A DNA stretch of 64,000 nt from Arenicola marina (lineage: Eukaryota; Annelida; Polychaeta; Arenicolidae): the NCBI GenBank assembly GCA_964019135.1, contig OZ025265.1:22481143-22545142 (forward strand). Direction: 5' to 3'. Numbering within the stretch: position 1 is the stretch's first letter; each line of letters begins with the position of its first letter. A program made the translations under genes and the position numbers. Below, in pieces: positions 1-9,758 of the stretch. The notes under the pieces were generated by a model, which was given only the letters and a program-made list of their open reading frames with translations, was not told where the DNA came from and searched no databases.

Positions 1-1356
1 ACCTGAGTAGTCTGGAACGTTGAGATCCAGCTTGATCCACCTTCTGGATCTGATGAGGAACATGAGGAGTTCCATATCACGGCTTACTACAGCCAGGTAA
101 AGGATCGTCCGGCCGCTTCGGGAGTCCCCCTCGTTGACGTCATATCCGACGGAATCGCCAAGTAGATGGCGCACCACGGCGTAATGACGCCAGGCCGCCG
201 CTAGGTGGAGACACGAGAGGCCGTCGTAATTCAAAATGCCGCCATCTTGGGGGATATTACGGACTGGGAGAGTGTATCGAATCTGTCCCACTTCTGAACG
301 GCGCACTGGTCGCGTCAGAGCGACCGCGCATTCAAAGTCCCCCAAGCGGCATGCCCAGTGCAGTGGCGTGTTGCCATGGCGATCTACCACTTCGACGCTG
401 GCGCCCTTAGCAACCAACAGTCTCACTAAGTTTGGTTGGTGGGTCAGGACAGCTAAGTGCAACGGCGTCTGCATTCGCAAATTTTGTCTGTCCAACCATC
501 TGGATTCGTCCGTTAGACGGAGAATGCGCTCTATGGCGTCTACGTTGTCATTGACCACCGCCAGGTGGAGATTGTTGTCGCCATCCTCGTCACGGCCATA
601 TATGGTTGTCGGGTACATCTCTAACTCTCTGTACAAAACGGGTTGCCGCATGGCAGAGAGGCTAACGTTGAAGCGTACTTCGTTAGAAGCGTCAGTAATT
701 TTTTGCCAAGCCGCGCGAGGAGTTGGGTTCATATCTTCTAATGGCATATCCTGGGTTTCACAGGGTAGAGCGGAGTTGGAGTCCCTTCCAGGCTGAAAAC
801 ATGCGGTCTGACTTACACTGCCAGGAAGGTTGCTCGGGTAGGAATGGTAGCCATCGTGCAATGTCAAAGTCGCGACGCCGTATGCGAGGCATCCGACTGC
901 GGGGTTCTGTGCGCGAGAATCAGAATCCGAATCAGAATCAGAGTCCGCCATTCTTATCACGTGATGACCACCCGCGTCCCGCAAGGTGTCGCTGCACGTC
1001 ACGTGTCGCGGCGTCTCAGTCATTGTGGAACGGGTCGCAACGTATCCGGAGTGCACAATCCTTCCTGGATCAGCGCTGAAGTCCGGATCAGCCCTGAAGC
1101 CCGGATCAGCGCTGAAGCCCGGATCAGCGCTGAAGCCCGGATCAGCGCTGAAGCCCGGATCAGCCCTGAAGCCCGGATCAGCGCTGAAGTCCGGATCAGC
1201 CCTGAAGCTCGGATCAGCGCTGAAGCCCGAAGCGTCGTGGTAGGGACAGAAATAATGTTCCACATTCTCCTCCATATAGGTCGCCACGTCCGGTGAATCA
1301 GCGGCAATTTTGTTCCTGTCAGACGCCGAAAATCGTCTTCTTTTGGGATTAGACAT
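1..1356 (-). CDS. IkB-like ankyrin-repeat protein, copy A (C-terminus off the left edge)
   Basis: This is the left-edge copy of the IkB-like gene described fully at 58,292..59,779. Codons 1 to 452 of 495 are in the window and align with the right-hand copy at a constant offset of 58,423 bases, with no indel and no stop. The start is the ATG at 1,356, in a good context (CACC before ATG). The visible part holds the N-terminal basic start (MSNPKRRRFS), the 6-residue repeats (18-bp DNA repeat at 1,067..1,228), an Asp/Ser-rich stretch and most of the ankyrin domain. Substitutions seen relative to the other copy include D to H near residue 41, G to R near 109, C to S near 180 and R to K near 317. 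The last ankyrin repeat and acidic tail lie outside the window. By family it would bind and retain Rel/NF-kappaB factors in the cytoplasm; that role is inferred from homology only. Confidence 0.85.
   Translation of the reverse strand, partial: MSNPKRRRFSASDRNKIAADSPDVATYMEENVEHYFCPYHDASGFSADPSFRADPDFSADPGFRADPGFSADPGFSADPGFSADPGFRADPDFSADPGRIVHSGYVATRSTMTETPRHVTCSDTLRDAGGHHVIRMADSDSDSDSDSRAQNPAVGCLAYGVATLTLHDGYHSYPSNLPGSVSQTACFQPGRDSNSALPCETQDMPLEDMNPTPRAAWQKITDASNEVRFNVSLSAMRQPVLYRELEMYPTTIYGRDEDGDNNLHLAVVNDNVDAIERILRLTDESRWLDRQNLRMQTPLHLAVLTHQPNLVRLLVAKGASVEVVDRHGNTPLHWACRLGDFECAVALTRPVRRSEVGQIRYTLPVRNIPQDGGILNYDGLSCLHLAAAWRHYAVVRHLLGDSVGYDVNEGDSRSGRTILYLAVVSRDMELLMFLIRSRRWIKLDLNVPDYSG
1067..1228. 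repeat. 18-bp coding minisatellite in IkB-like copy A
   Basis: Nine 18-bp units (core GGATCAGCGCTGAAGCCC on the plus strand) lie in frame inside the IkB-like coding sequence. On the minus strand they encode six-residue units of the form GFSADP/GFRADP. The unit number is the same (nine) in the copy at 59,490..59,651. Confidence 0.9.
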
Positions 1357-1856
1357 GGTGAAACTGTAAATAAAATACAATTCTGGAATATTCGGCAAAA
1401 ACAAAATTGGTGCATTTGTTAAGTAATGCTTAAATTCTGAATGCAATGACACATACAATTGAATTTTTTTTTTTTATTATTATAGAATTTCGATATAACG
1501 TAAATACCCGAAGAAATTAGGGAAACGAAAGCCAACTTGTCAACGCAATTGCTTAAACCATGACATTAATGCGATTTAGATATTCTTATTTGTGGACCAG
1601 TATTTGATATTACGTGGCACGATAAAATCCCCCAAGTTATCGCTCACACAAGAAAGATTATATCCCTATTATATATGCTTGACCCACGCATATACGCTTG
1701 AGCGATAATAGGGATCATGTCAGAAAGTGCTGGATCACCGCAAATCGAAACCTTAGGCCAGCGTTTGATATTGATATAGTTTATGGCTATCCATGAATGC
1801 CTGATCATATATTGCAGTGAGCGCACAGTACGGCTGATAAACATATCATTACTTAC
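1357..1856 (-). other. 5' intron of IkB-like copy A
   Basis: This is the proposed intron between a non-coding first exon and the single coding exon. The donor is TTGG|GTAAGT with the exon ending at 1,857. The acceptor is ATTTACAG with the coding exon starting at 1,363, seven bases before the ATG (so 1,357..1,362 is 5' UTR). The intron contains a palindromic foldback element (about 1,635..1,737). It is otherwise AT-rich with no coding signal. No transcript evidence is available, so the splice is predicted from consensus only. Confidence 0.5.
1635..1737. repeat. Palindromic foldback element (arm motif TATTATCGCTCA), copy A
   Basis: The arms TTATCGCTCACACAAG and CTTGAGCGATAATAGGGAT face each other and could form a long hairpin; an inner palindrome lies around a GACCC-type loop. 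The outer left arm seen in the copy at 30,580..30,695 is missing here. The same element lies at about 60,060..60,160, and a single arm lies at about 16,016..16,055 and 43,844..43,885. It is a MITE-like dispersed foldback repeat; the superfamily is not determined. Confidence 0.7.
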
Positions 1857-2040
1857 CCAAGGCGTGCTTCCAATGGACATAAACTGCACCCCAATGACAG
1901 ACTGCAGAATTTCCGCCTGCAGTATCTTCCTGGGAAGACAACCATACAATATATCAATAGTATTGTGAGCTCCGCACATATTATGGCTTTAAGGAGCGCC
2001 CTCTGTCGGTGGTACGCACTTCAGCGAGGCGTTATTACGT
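1857..2040 (-). other. Putative non-coding first exon of IkB-like copy A
   Basis: The segment ends at a strong donor (GTAAGT) at 1,856/1,855 and begins somewhere downstream of the kappaB pair; the transcription start is not defined, so 2,040 is approximate. It contains a short open frame starting at an ATG at about 1,979. That frame does not continue into the IkB frame after splicing and would be an upstream ORF. Closely related segments exist at about 29,073..29,240, 30,822..30,980 and 60,281..60,470. Confidence 0.4.
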
Positions 2041-2076
2041 TGTGTATTCCCGGCATAAAAAGACAATGTGAAACTT

Positions 2077-2098
2077 GGGAAATCCCAAGGAAAGCCCC
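2077..2098 (-). promoter_or_regulatory. Adjacent kappaB-like sites in the IkB-like promoter, copy A
   Basis: Two decamers match the GGGRNNYYCC consensus: GGGAAATCCC at 2,077..2,086 (palindromic) and, on the minus strand, GGGGCTTTCC at 2,089..2,098. Their starts are 12 bp apart. They lie about 720 bp upstream of the ATG and just upstream of the putative first exon. An AT-rich CTTTTTATG stretch follows some 20 bp further downstream. Feedback control of IkB genes by NF-kappaB is established for the family; binding here is inference. Confidence 0.6.
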
Positions 2099-2149
2099 AC
2101 GTCAGCAATCCCACCTACCGCTGAGCGTTTCACAGCGCCATCGCCTGGA

Positions 2150-4645
2150 AGACCGACCTTTCCCCCCAGCTGCACTATAACACTCTGAGCTCCTGGTAGA
2201 CGGACCTCCCCCCCCCCAGCTGGACTGTAACACTCTGAGCTCCTGGGAGACCGACCAGCCAACCAGCTGGACTGTAACTCTCTGAACTCCTGGGAGACCG
2301 ACCAGCCAACCAGCTGGACTGTAACACTCTGTCCTCCTGGGAGACCGACCAGCCAACCAGCTGGACTGTAACACTCTGACCCCCTGGGAGACCGACCAGC
2401 CAACCAGCTGGACTGTAACACTCTGAACTCCTGGGAGACCGACCAGCCAACCAGCTGGACTGTAACACTCTGACCTCCTGAGACACCGACCAGCCAACCA
2501 GCTGGACTGTAACACTCTGGCCTCCTGGGAGACCGACCAGCCAACCAGCTGGACTGTAACACCCTGAGCTCCTGGGAGACCGACCAGCCAACCAGCTGGA
2601 CTGTAACACTCTGACCTCCTGGGAGACTGACCAGCCAACCAGCTGGACTGTAACACTCTTAACTCCTGGGACACCGACCAGCCAACCAGCTGGACTGTAA
2701 CACTCTGAGTTCCTGGGAGACCAACCAGCCAACCAGATGGACTGTAACAGTCTGACCTCCTGGGAGACCGACCAGCCAACCAGCTGGACTGTAACACTCT
2801 GAGTTCCTGGGAGACCGGCCAGCCAACCAGATGGACTGTAACACTCTGAGCACCTGGGAGACCGACCAGCCAACCAGCTGGACTGTAACACTCTGACCTC
2901 CTGGGAGACGGACCAGCCAACCAGCTGGACTGTAACACTCTGGCCTCCTGGGAGACCGACCAGCCAACCAGCTGGACTGTAACACTCTGACCTCCTGGGA
3001 GACCGACCAGCCAACCAGCTGGACTGTAACACTCTGACCTCCTGGAAGACCGGCCAGGGAACCAGCTGAACTGTAACACTCTAACCTCCTGGGAGACCGA
3101 CCAGCCAACCAGCTGGACTGTAACACTCTGAGTTTCTGGGAGACCGACCAGCCAACCAGCTGGACTGTAACACTCTGAGCACCTGGGAGACCGGCCAGCC
3201 AACCAGCTGGACTGTAACACTGTGAGCACCTGGGAGACCGACCAGCCAACCAGCTGGACTGTAACACTCTGAGCACCTGGGCGACCGACCAGCCAACCAG
3301 CTGGACTGTAACACTCTGACCTCCTGGGAGACCGGCAAGGGAACCAGCTGAACTGTAACACTCTAACCTCCTGGGAGACCGACCAGCCAACCAGCTGGAC
3401 TGTAACACTCTGACCTCCTGGGAGACCGGCCAGGGAACCAGCTGGACTGTAACACTCTGAGTTCCTGGGAGACCGACCAGCCAACCAGATGGACTGTAAC
3501 TGTCTGACCTTCTGGGAGACCGACCAGCCAACCAGCTGGACTGTAACACTCTGAGTTCCTGAGAGACCAATCAGCCAACCAGCTGGACTGTAACACTCTG
3601 ACCTCCTGGGAGACCGACAAGCCAACCAGCTGGACTGTAATACTCTGAACTCCTGAGAGACCGGCCAGCCAACCAGCTGGACTGTAACACTCTGAGTTCC
3701 TGGGAGGCCGACCAGCCAACCAGATGGACTGTAACAGTCTGACCTCCTGGGAGACCGACCAGCCAACCAGCTGGACTGTAACACTCTGAGTTCCGGGGAG
3801 ACCGGCCAGGGAACCAGCTGGACTGTAACACTCTGACCTCCTGAGAGACCGACCAGCCAACCAGCTGGACTGTAACACTCTGAGTTCCTGGGAGACCGGC
3901 CAGGGAACCAGCTGGACTGTAACACTCTAAGCACCTGGGCGACCGACCAGCCAACCAGCTGGACTGTAACACTCTGACCTCCTGGGAGACCGGCCAGGGA
4001 ACCAGCTAAACTGTAACACTCTAACCTCCTGGGAGACCGACCAGCCAACCAGCTGGACTGTAACACTCTGACCTCCTGGGAGACCGACAAGCCAACCAGC
4101 TGGACTGTAATATTCTGAACTCCTGAGAGACCGGCCAGCCAACCAGCTGGACTGTAACACTCTGAGTTCCTGGGAGGCCGACCAGCCAACCAGATGGACT
4201 GTAACAGTCTCACCTCCTGGGAGACCGACCAGCCAACCAGCTGGACTGTAACACTCTGAGTTCCGGGGAGACCGGCCAGGGAACCAGCTGGACTGTAACA
4301 CTCTGACCTCCTGGGAGACCGACCAGCCAACCAGCTGGACTGTAACACTCTGAGTTCCTGGGAGACCGGCCAGGGAACCAGCTGGACTGTAACACTCTTA
4401 GCTCCTGGGAGACCGACCAGCCAACCAGCTGGACTGTGACACTCTGAGCTCCTGGGAGACCGACCAGCCAACCAGATGGACTGTAACAGTCTGACCTCCT
4501 GGGAGACCCACCAGCCAACCAGCTGGACTGTAACACTCTGAGCTCCTGAGAGACCGACCAGCCAACCAGCTGGACTGTAACACTCTTAGCTCCTGGTAGA
4601 CCAGCCAGCCAACCAGCTGGACTGTAACACACTGTAACACTCTGA
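2150..4645. repeat. 47-bp minisatellite array A
   Basis: About 52 head-to-tail units of 47 bp with the core CCAACCAGCTGGACTGTAAC run from the IkB promoter side outward. Each unit carries a CCAGCTGG palindrome. Because 47 is not a multiple of three and the minus-strand unit has no stop codon, long open frames up to 789 codons appear. They all spell the same 47-residue cycle and are judged artefacts. Variant units recur in register (for example blocks near 3,611 and 4,081, ten units apart), so blocks of units have been duplicated internally. The promoter-proximal units carry a CCCCCCC variant. Confidence 0.95.
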
Positions 4646-4649
4646 CCAC

Positions 4650-5440
4650 ATGCCTTCGGGAATGTGGTCGAATCAAGAAAGACGACATATTCCGGTGAAA
4701 AGTGACAATATTGGTTATACAATGACCCGATTACACTATAACCAGATTCTGTGCCAAGTTGAACTTTCTATGGTTATTTTGGGTTATATAGGGGTACTAA
4801 ATAACATAGGTGGCATAGCTCTCTATGCCTTTGGGAATGTGGTAGAATCCAGAAAGAAGACATATTTTGGTGAAAAAGTGACAATATTGGTTATACAATG
4901 ACACGGTTACACTATAACCAAATTCTGTGCCAAGTTGAACTTTCTAAGGTCATTTTGGGTTATATTGGGCTACTAAATAACATAGGTGGCATAGCTCTCT
5001 ATGCCTTTGGGAATGTGGTAGAATCCAGAAAGACGAGATAGTTCGGAGAAAAAGTGACAATATTGGTTATGCAATGACACGTTTACACTATAACCAGATT
5101 CTGTGCCAAGTTGAACTTTCTAGGGTAATTTGGGGTTATATTGGGCTACTAAATAACATAGGTAGCATACCTCCCTATGCTTTTGGGAATGTGGTAGAAT
5201 CCAGAAATACGACCTATTTCGGTGAAAAAGTTACAATATTGGTTATACAATGACACGGTTACACAATAACCCAATTCTGTGCCAAGTTGAACTTTCTAGG
5301 GTCATTTTGGGTTATATTGGGCTACTAAATAACATAGGTGGCATAGCTCTCTATGCCTTTGGGAATGTGGTGGAGGCCAGAAAATGACACATTTCGGTGA
5401 AAAAGAGACAATGGTGGTTATACAATGACACGGTTTCACT
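4650..5440. repeat. 176-bp satellite, copy A
   Basis: About 4.5 tandem units begin at ATGCCTT(T/C)GGGAATGTGG, with starts at about 4,650, 4,825, 5,001, 5,177 and 5,353. The units are AT-rich and non-coding. Unit B keeps only about 1.5 units (33,330..33,600), so the array has contracted or expanded since the duplication. Confidence 0.9.
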
Positions 5441-5449
5441 ATAACGGGA

Positions 5450-5830
5450 GCTTATACCGGTTGTGCTATTGTTGGTTATCTTGGGCTATGTCGAATTATT
5501 TTGAGTGTATATGTCGTATCTTCTCGTCTTGTCAAATTTAATCAGGGTCGATAATAACAGTATGTGTCTCGAATAGCCTGTGACCTCGCACCAACCTGCA
5601 CAACCAGCACTGTCACACCGGACGCCTAGAGGTTCACTCTGGTGACCCCGGACGGGTCTGAAAACCTCACGATCGTATCCTGGTCACGGCACCAAATGTA
5701 GTATTTGTGACGCTCGCATTTAAGGTGCGCGTGTGTGAGGTATATGACTCAGAACTGTATGTGTAATTCGAGAAGCTAGTTAGTCGCGAATCGATGCCTG
5801 GGTAAATGGGTTTCGTTTTTGACCTAGCAT
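5450..5830 (-). mobile_element. LTR-retrotransposon fossil fragment, copy A
   Basis: Read on the minus strand, an LTR-like stretch ends in ...TACA at about 5,697. It is followed two bases later by a primer-binding-site-like motif TGGTGCCGTGACC (5,682..5,694) and then by leader-like sequence to about 5,450. The layout is that of a BEL/Pao or Ty3/gypsy type element. Only this end piece remains; there are no gag or pol parts, so it is a broken fossil. It is present in both 28-kb units and so is older than the duplication. The outer LTR border is not defined. Confidence 0.45.
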
Positions 5831-5859
5831 GCAGACCTCCAGGTTCACATTTCAGGGGC

Positions 5860-5990
5860 CGGCTCGATAGATCAGTGAGTGGCCACCTGAGAGCCTAACG
5901 GTACGTGGATCAGCCTTTCGAGCCCCACTGTGGCCATGTCTGTGTCGTCGCAGGAAAAAGATCCCATGTGTTTGTGTGACGTCAAATGTA
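5860..5990 (+). mobile_element. SINE head fragment, copy A
   Basis: The stretch matches the tRNA-derived head of the SINE at 25,522..25,796. The shared text includes CACCTGAGAGCCTAACGG and a TTCGAGCCCCA B-box region, but the body and tail are missing. It is a decayed partial copy, also present in unit B (34,010..34,150). Confidence 0.55.
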
Positions 5991-6119
5991 GGTCGGCGTT
6001 GCATTGTGGGTAAACCAGTCCTGTATTTACGCCTCGGCGCTGGGTGCCTCTGCCCTCTTTAGATGCGCGAGACCTGCCACTGATCAAAACATAGTCAGTC
6101 TGTTTCAAGTGTTTCGAGC

Positions 6120-6582
6120 GCTCTCTGCCTTCGACTCACTCCGCTACAAGGTTTTTCTGCGTCAGGCCAATAGGCTATACTGAAGGCCTGGGATACGCCG
6201 CGACGAGCTAAATAGAAACAGTTTATACGACTCAACGGCTGCCACGGAGCGTCAACACCCGCGTCAAGGCCTTGTATTTGCAAAACTAATGGCTGAATCT
6301 CCACATCAATCACATGCCCGCCTTATACGAACATTTGTGAAACATTTACACTTACATTAACTACTTTCGAAGCAAGACTTACCACTATTTACTGTTACAG
6401 GGCAACGTTTGGCACTCGCCACGCAAATTTACTCGATTAGCCAGTTTTGGGTGTGGAAATTTCACCACTTCGGCACTAGGGGCGCTGTTTCATTGCTCAC
6501 TCTCCGTCGTAGAGGGTGGTTTTAGCCTTCTCCTATTGGCCTGACGCAAAAACAACGTGCTCCGCTAGGGCTCCATTATATC
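6120..6582. repeat. Inverted-repeat region, copy A
   Basis: A segment near 6,145..6,180 (TTTTTCTGCGTCAGGCCAAT) is repeated in inverse orientation near 6,530..6,565 (ATTGGCCTGACGCAAAAAC). This frames about 350 bp of sequence without a coding signal. It may be an old non-autonomous element; the family is unknown. Confidence 0.45.
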
Positions 6583-6585
6583 TCT

Positions 6586-7034
6586 GGGTGAGTTCGGGTA
6601 TGCGAGCGGAGTAGTCGGACTCTGCCGAGTGCAAAACCGAACGCGGATATTGTGTTCCAATAACGCGGTCACGTGGTACATTTTACTCCCGAACCTTACT
6701 CCCCATCCAGAGGAGGATCACGAGGATTACCAACATGGCGTCCAGGCCCAACAATACGCAAAAAAGATATTAAGGAGTACTTCGAGCTGCCAAAATTTTG
6801 TAAATAATATTATAACAACTAGAATAAAATAATGAACACAAGACGCATCCGTTGATTTTTTTTATGGTACTGTTTAAAGATTTTAATGATTTGTGCAGTT
6901 CAGCAAGTGCAACATTCACGCGGACCGCGGATTTTGCGTTCGGTTTATCTTGATCCGCACATGAGCGGAAAGTATGAGTGCGCATGCTCCAAATATCTGC
7001 GCCGATTACTCCGATCGCATATCCGAACTCGACC
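6586..7034. mobile_element. MITE inserted only in unit A (449 bp)
   Basis: Terminal inverted repeats of about 33 bp begin GGGTGAGTTCGGGTATGCGA and end TCGCATATCCGAACTCGACC. The element is bounded by TCT at 6,583..6,585 and 7,035..7,037. Unit B has the uninterrupted site (TATATCTCTGTTGCC at about 34,740), so a 3-bp target duplication and an insertion after the 28-kb duplication are directly visible. There is no transposase gene. A Harbinger-like origin would fit a 3-bp duplication, but the family is not proven. Confidence 0.85.
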
Positions 7035-7169
7035 TCTGTTGCCGCCTACATCCTCAATGCATTTCACACTCGCTCGTCAGGGCGGCGCTGCACAAACTAA
7101 TAGGAAAGATGCGTCGCGCATTTCTGCACATTAGTGTCGGGGACCCAGCCTAAGCCTAATAATTTCAAT

Positions 7170-7330
7170 TAAAACTTTTTCGAAAGGGTACAAGATGTTT
7201 TTTGCTGTAATAAATATACTGCGCTCGTTATTTTTGTATGCTTTATTCTTGAAAATTGTAATAATAGAAGAAATTACTGCTGTTTTGACCGCTTTTCAAG
7301 AATCTGGAAATGTGCCCCCGGCCGACAGCC
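7170..7330. repeat. Dispersed repeat (GAAAGGGTACAAG family), locus 1 in unit A
   Basis: Sequence from TTTTTCGAAAGGGTACAAG to CCCCCGGCCGACAG is related to a second locus at 27,395..27,600 and to the unit B loci at 34,880..35,080 and 54,320..54,520. Here about 100 bp after the CCGGCCGACAG motif is missing relative to unit B. It is probably a decayed transposable element. Confidence 0.55.
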
Positions 7331-7339
7331 CCCGGCCGA

Positions 7340-8068
7340 CTGAATTATAGCAGCGCAGGAATGTATTTTGGGCTTAATGTTCTGTGAACTTTTGCTGGTT
7401 GCTGTCTCCTTGGGTTTGAGATTAATAATACTAACTCACGCATTACGCTGCCCGGTAGTTTAATCCCGTATTATAACTATGCATAGTGGCGATGCGAGCT
7501 ATTCGGTGCTGCAGTAACGGTGCTGCACTACAATTACGCCCCACCCCTCTTCGTCCTCCCAAGAACTACGACGTGTGTGACATACTGAACCACATGATCA
7601 AACTGCACAATTTGTTCTGTTTCGGACAGATCAGATTTCGGTTACTAAAGTCACTATGCATCATAAAGCAAAACTAAGAATCATCAGTCATATGATAACA
7701 CTGTTAATCTGAGTGATATAATTATTCGTGTAAATGATACGTTTTATTACAGTTAAACATTTAATAGTTGGAGTCTTATTCTCCAACTTTCATTCGAACA
7801 TTTATATCTCTTAGTAATACCAATACCAGTGAAATTTTCTTAACAGATGATAAGATGACAATATTAATGTCGATAACTATTTCTGACCGTGTTGTAAAAT
7901 CTCACCCAAAAGGCCTTTATGAAAAGGACATTCGTAAACAGTGTTCACACTTGACACTTCAGTTTCAGATATTCATGACAGTGTTCTATAATGATACAAT
8001 TATTGAATGAAACATTGAATGCGTTAGCCCAAAAATCATTTGCAGCAATACGAACACGTACTGTTAAC
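7340..8068. other. No gene or repeat recognised (unit A)
   Basis: AT-rich sequence almost identical to 35,145..35,876 in unit B. The short open frames here have no recognisable domain and no splice-supported context. I see nothing functional. Confidence 0.5.
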
Positions 8069-8069
8069 A

Positions 8070-8240
8070 AGCCGGAAGGTCTACCTCCAAACGGGCAGGA
8101 TAAAGATCCCATGTCTTGCTTCGCAAAGAGTGGGGGGTTACCCCCGGGGACATGGCTCCACTCTCCCTTCCTTCTCCCATTGACGTGATGCGACCAAAAG
8201 TGGTTAAAGCGTCCTGAATATATAACCAACCAACCACCTT
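8070..8240 (+). mobile_element. SINE body and tail, 5'-truncated, copy A
   Basis: This matches the body and tail of the SINE at 25,522..25,796: it starts GGTCTACCTCCAAACGGGCA and ends in the ATATATAACCAACCAACC tail. The tRNA-derived head is absent. It is also present in unit B (35,879..36,046), so it predates the duplication. Confidence 0.75.
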
Positions 8241-8244
8241 CAAA

Positions 8245-9269
8245 CGGACGTCCTGTTTTTTCGCAAATTCTATCACAATATAAATCCGGACAAGTCTATC
8301 ATACATTTACTAGTCTATTAATATGTTTTATTGTTACAGCTTTCCTAAACGATGGAACAGGAGTGAGAACCATAGGGCCGACTCCGCCTCTTACCACTTT
8401 CTGCTGATGCAAAGTTGCGATTTCCTAATTATCCGATACAATTGATATATGATCAAGCTTTTCTGAGGAAGTAATTTAACATCCGCCGCTCTATCCGAAT
8501 GCGACATCTGTGTTCACATACCTTTTCAATTGTTCTATTAAATTATTACAAAATATAAAGTCATAACTAAATGGAATTACTTTTTTCGCATTAACAGTAA
8601 ACGTTATTCTGAACAAATTCCGCGACCTACTCTAGCGAGACATCCGTAAATAGCATAAGATCAAAGTATCTCAAATGTTATTTCCCAACACAAACAATGT
8701 CGGTCTTATCGACGTTCAGCCACAAACATAACAAGTAAACATAACAATTCCTCCGTGATCTTCATCACACTTGCAAGAAATTTCTTAATCACTCCCCCCC
8801 AAGAGTGTCCTTAAAAATGTCATAGTGAAAAAACTATACATAGCGGGCGCTATAATCTTTTCTTGGTACGTGGATAATATTTGACACAGATATACATATC
8901 ACAAATAAACCATATGCGTAAGCAACATCTGACACAAATGTACATCCTTCAAAAGACAGGTGTGCGTAATTTTTAACTAGCATAATTAAAGATTTATGGC
9001 AGCGCTACTTTGACCACATTATCGTCGATATTTTGCTAAGTACAGAAGGCATCTTCGTGCCACTATATTTGTGAAACACAAAGTTGATTCAAACAAGAAA
9101 CTGGGTGTCGCGCCCGACATCATTTCAGCGAAGCTTTGAATGTTTCCTGTATATCGTTATCTAAGAAGATAACAAAAACCACGCATCCACTCACATTTGG
9201 AAACGCGTAGTACATGATGCCCACCACATGCAGAATGGTTTATATATATATTCTAGTCTACCCTTAAGT
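8245..9269. other. 3' flank of synthetase gene A; nothing recognised
   Basis: AT-rich sequence downstream of the minus-strand acyl-CoA synthetase stop codon. It is expected to hold the 3' UTR, but I could not place a convincing polyadenylation signal. It has no coding signal. Confidence 0.5.
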
Positions 9270-9691
9270 CTAAAGCTTGCTCTTGGACGCTTGTTCTCTG
9301 AGCAGCCGTCGGAGCAGCTTGCCGCTGGGCAGCTTGGGGATGGCGTCCACAAAGATGACTCCCCCTCTCAGCCACTTGTAATAAGACGCACGCTCTGGAA
9401 AATAACATTATAGGGTTGGTGTCAACTTATCTTTTAGTTCAAAGTTAAAACCATTGACCTCCGCCTTGGTTATTTCTGGGATCATTGCATATGAGAGTTA
9501 TTTGGAAATTACTCTATTATTTCATGTAAATTTTCAGGCTGCACATAGATATCTGGGGTCGAGGGGGTGTATATGGTATTCATGGTTGAGTGATAGGCAG
9601 TGACTTCAAGTCAACGAAGACCGACAATCAGAATACAAGTACGCAAGAAAGCACATGCGTTTTATTTCCTTATGATGTCATTTCCCTCTTT

Positions 9692-9758
<67 letters not shown>

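Noticed and set aside
236-796. Plus-strand open frames of 186, 150 and 118 codons opposite the IkB-like gene (also at 58,659..59,719)
   Set aside because: They are antisense shadows of the ankyrin gene and its 18-bp coding repeat. They have no domain and share their length in both copies only because the gene is duplicated.
1644-1979. A 111-codon minus-strand frame, repeated at 60,068..60,403
   Set aside because: It covers the predicted first exon and runs past a strong donor into the intron and its foldback element. After splicing it does not join the IkB frame. At most it is an upstream ORF.
2102-4471. A 789-codon minus-strand open frame and many overlapping ones in the 47-bp arrays (also at 29.3, 31.0 and 32.2 kb)
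   Set aside because: A 47-bp unit read in any minus-strand frame cycles through the same 47 residues, so one stop-free cycle makes all frames open. Array length varies, there is no domain, and no start or splice context is conserved.
2150-4645. A CRISPR-like regular repeat pattern
   Set aside because: The units are contiguous with no unique spacers, and the genome is eukaryotic.
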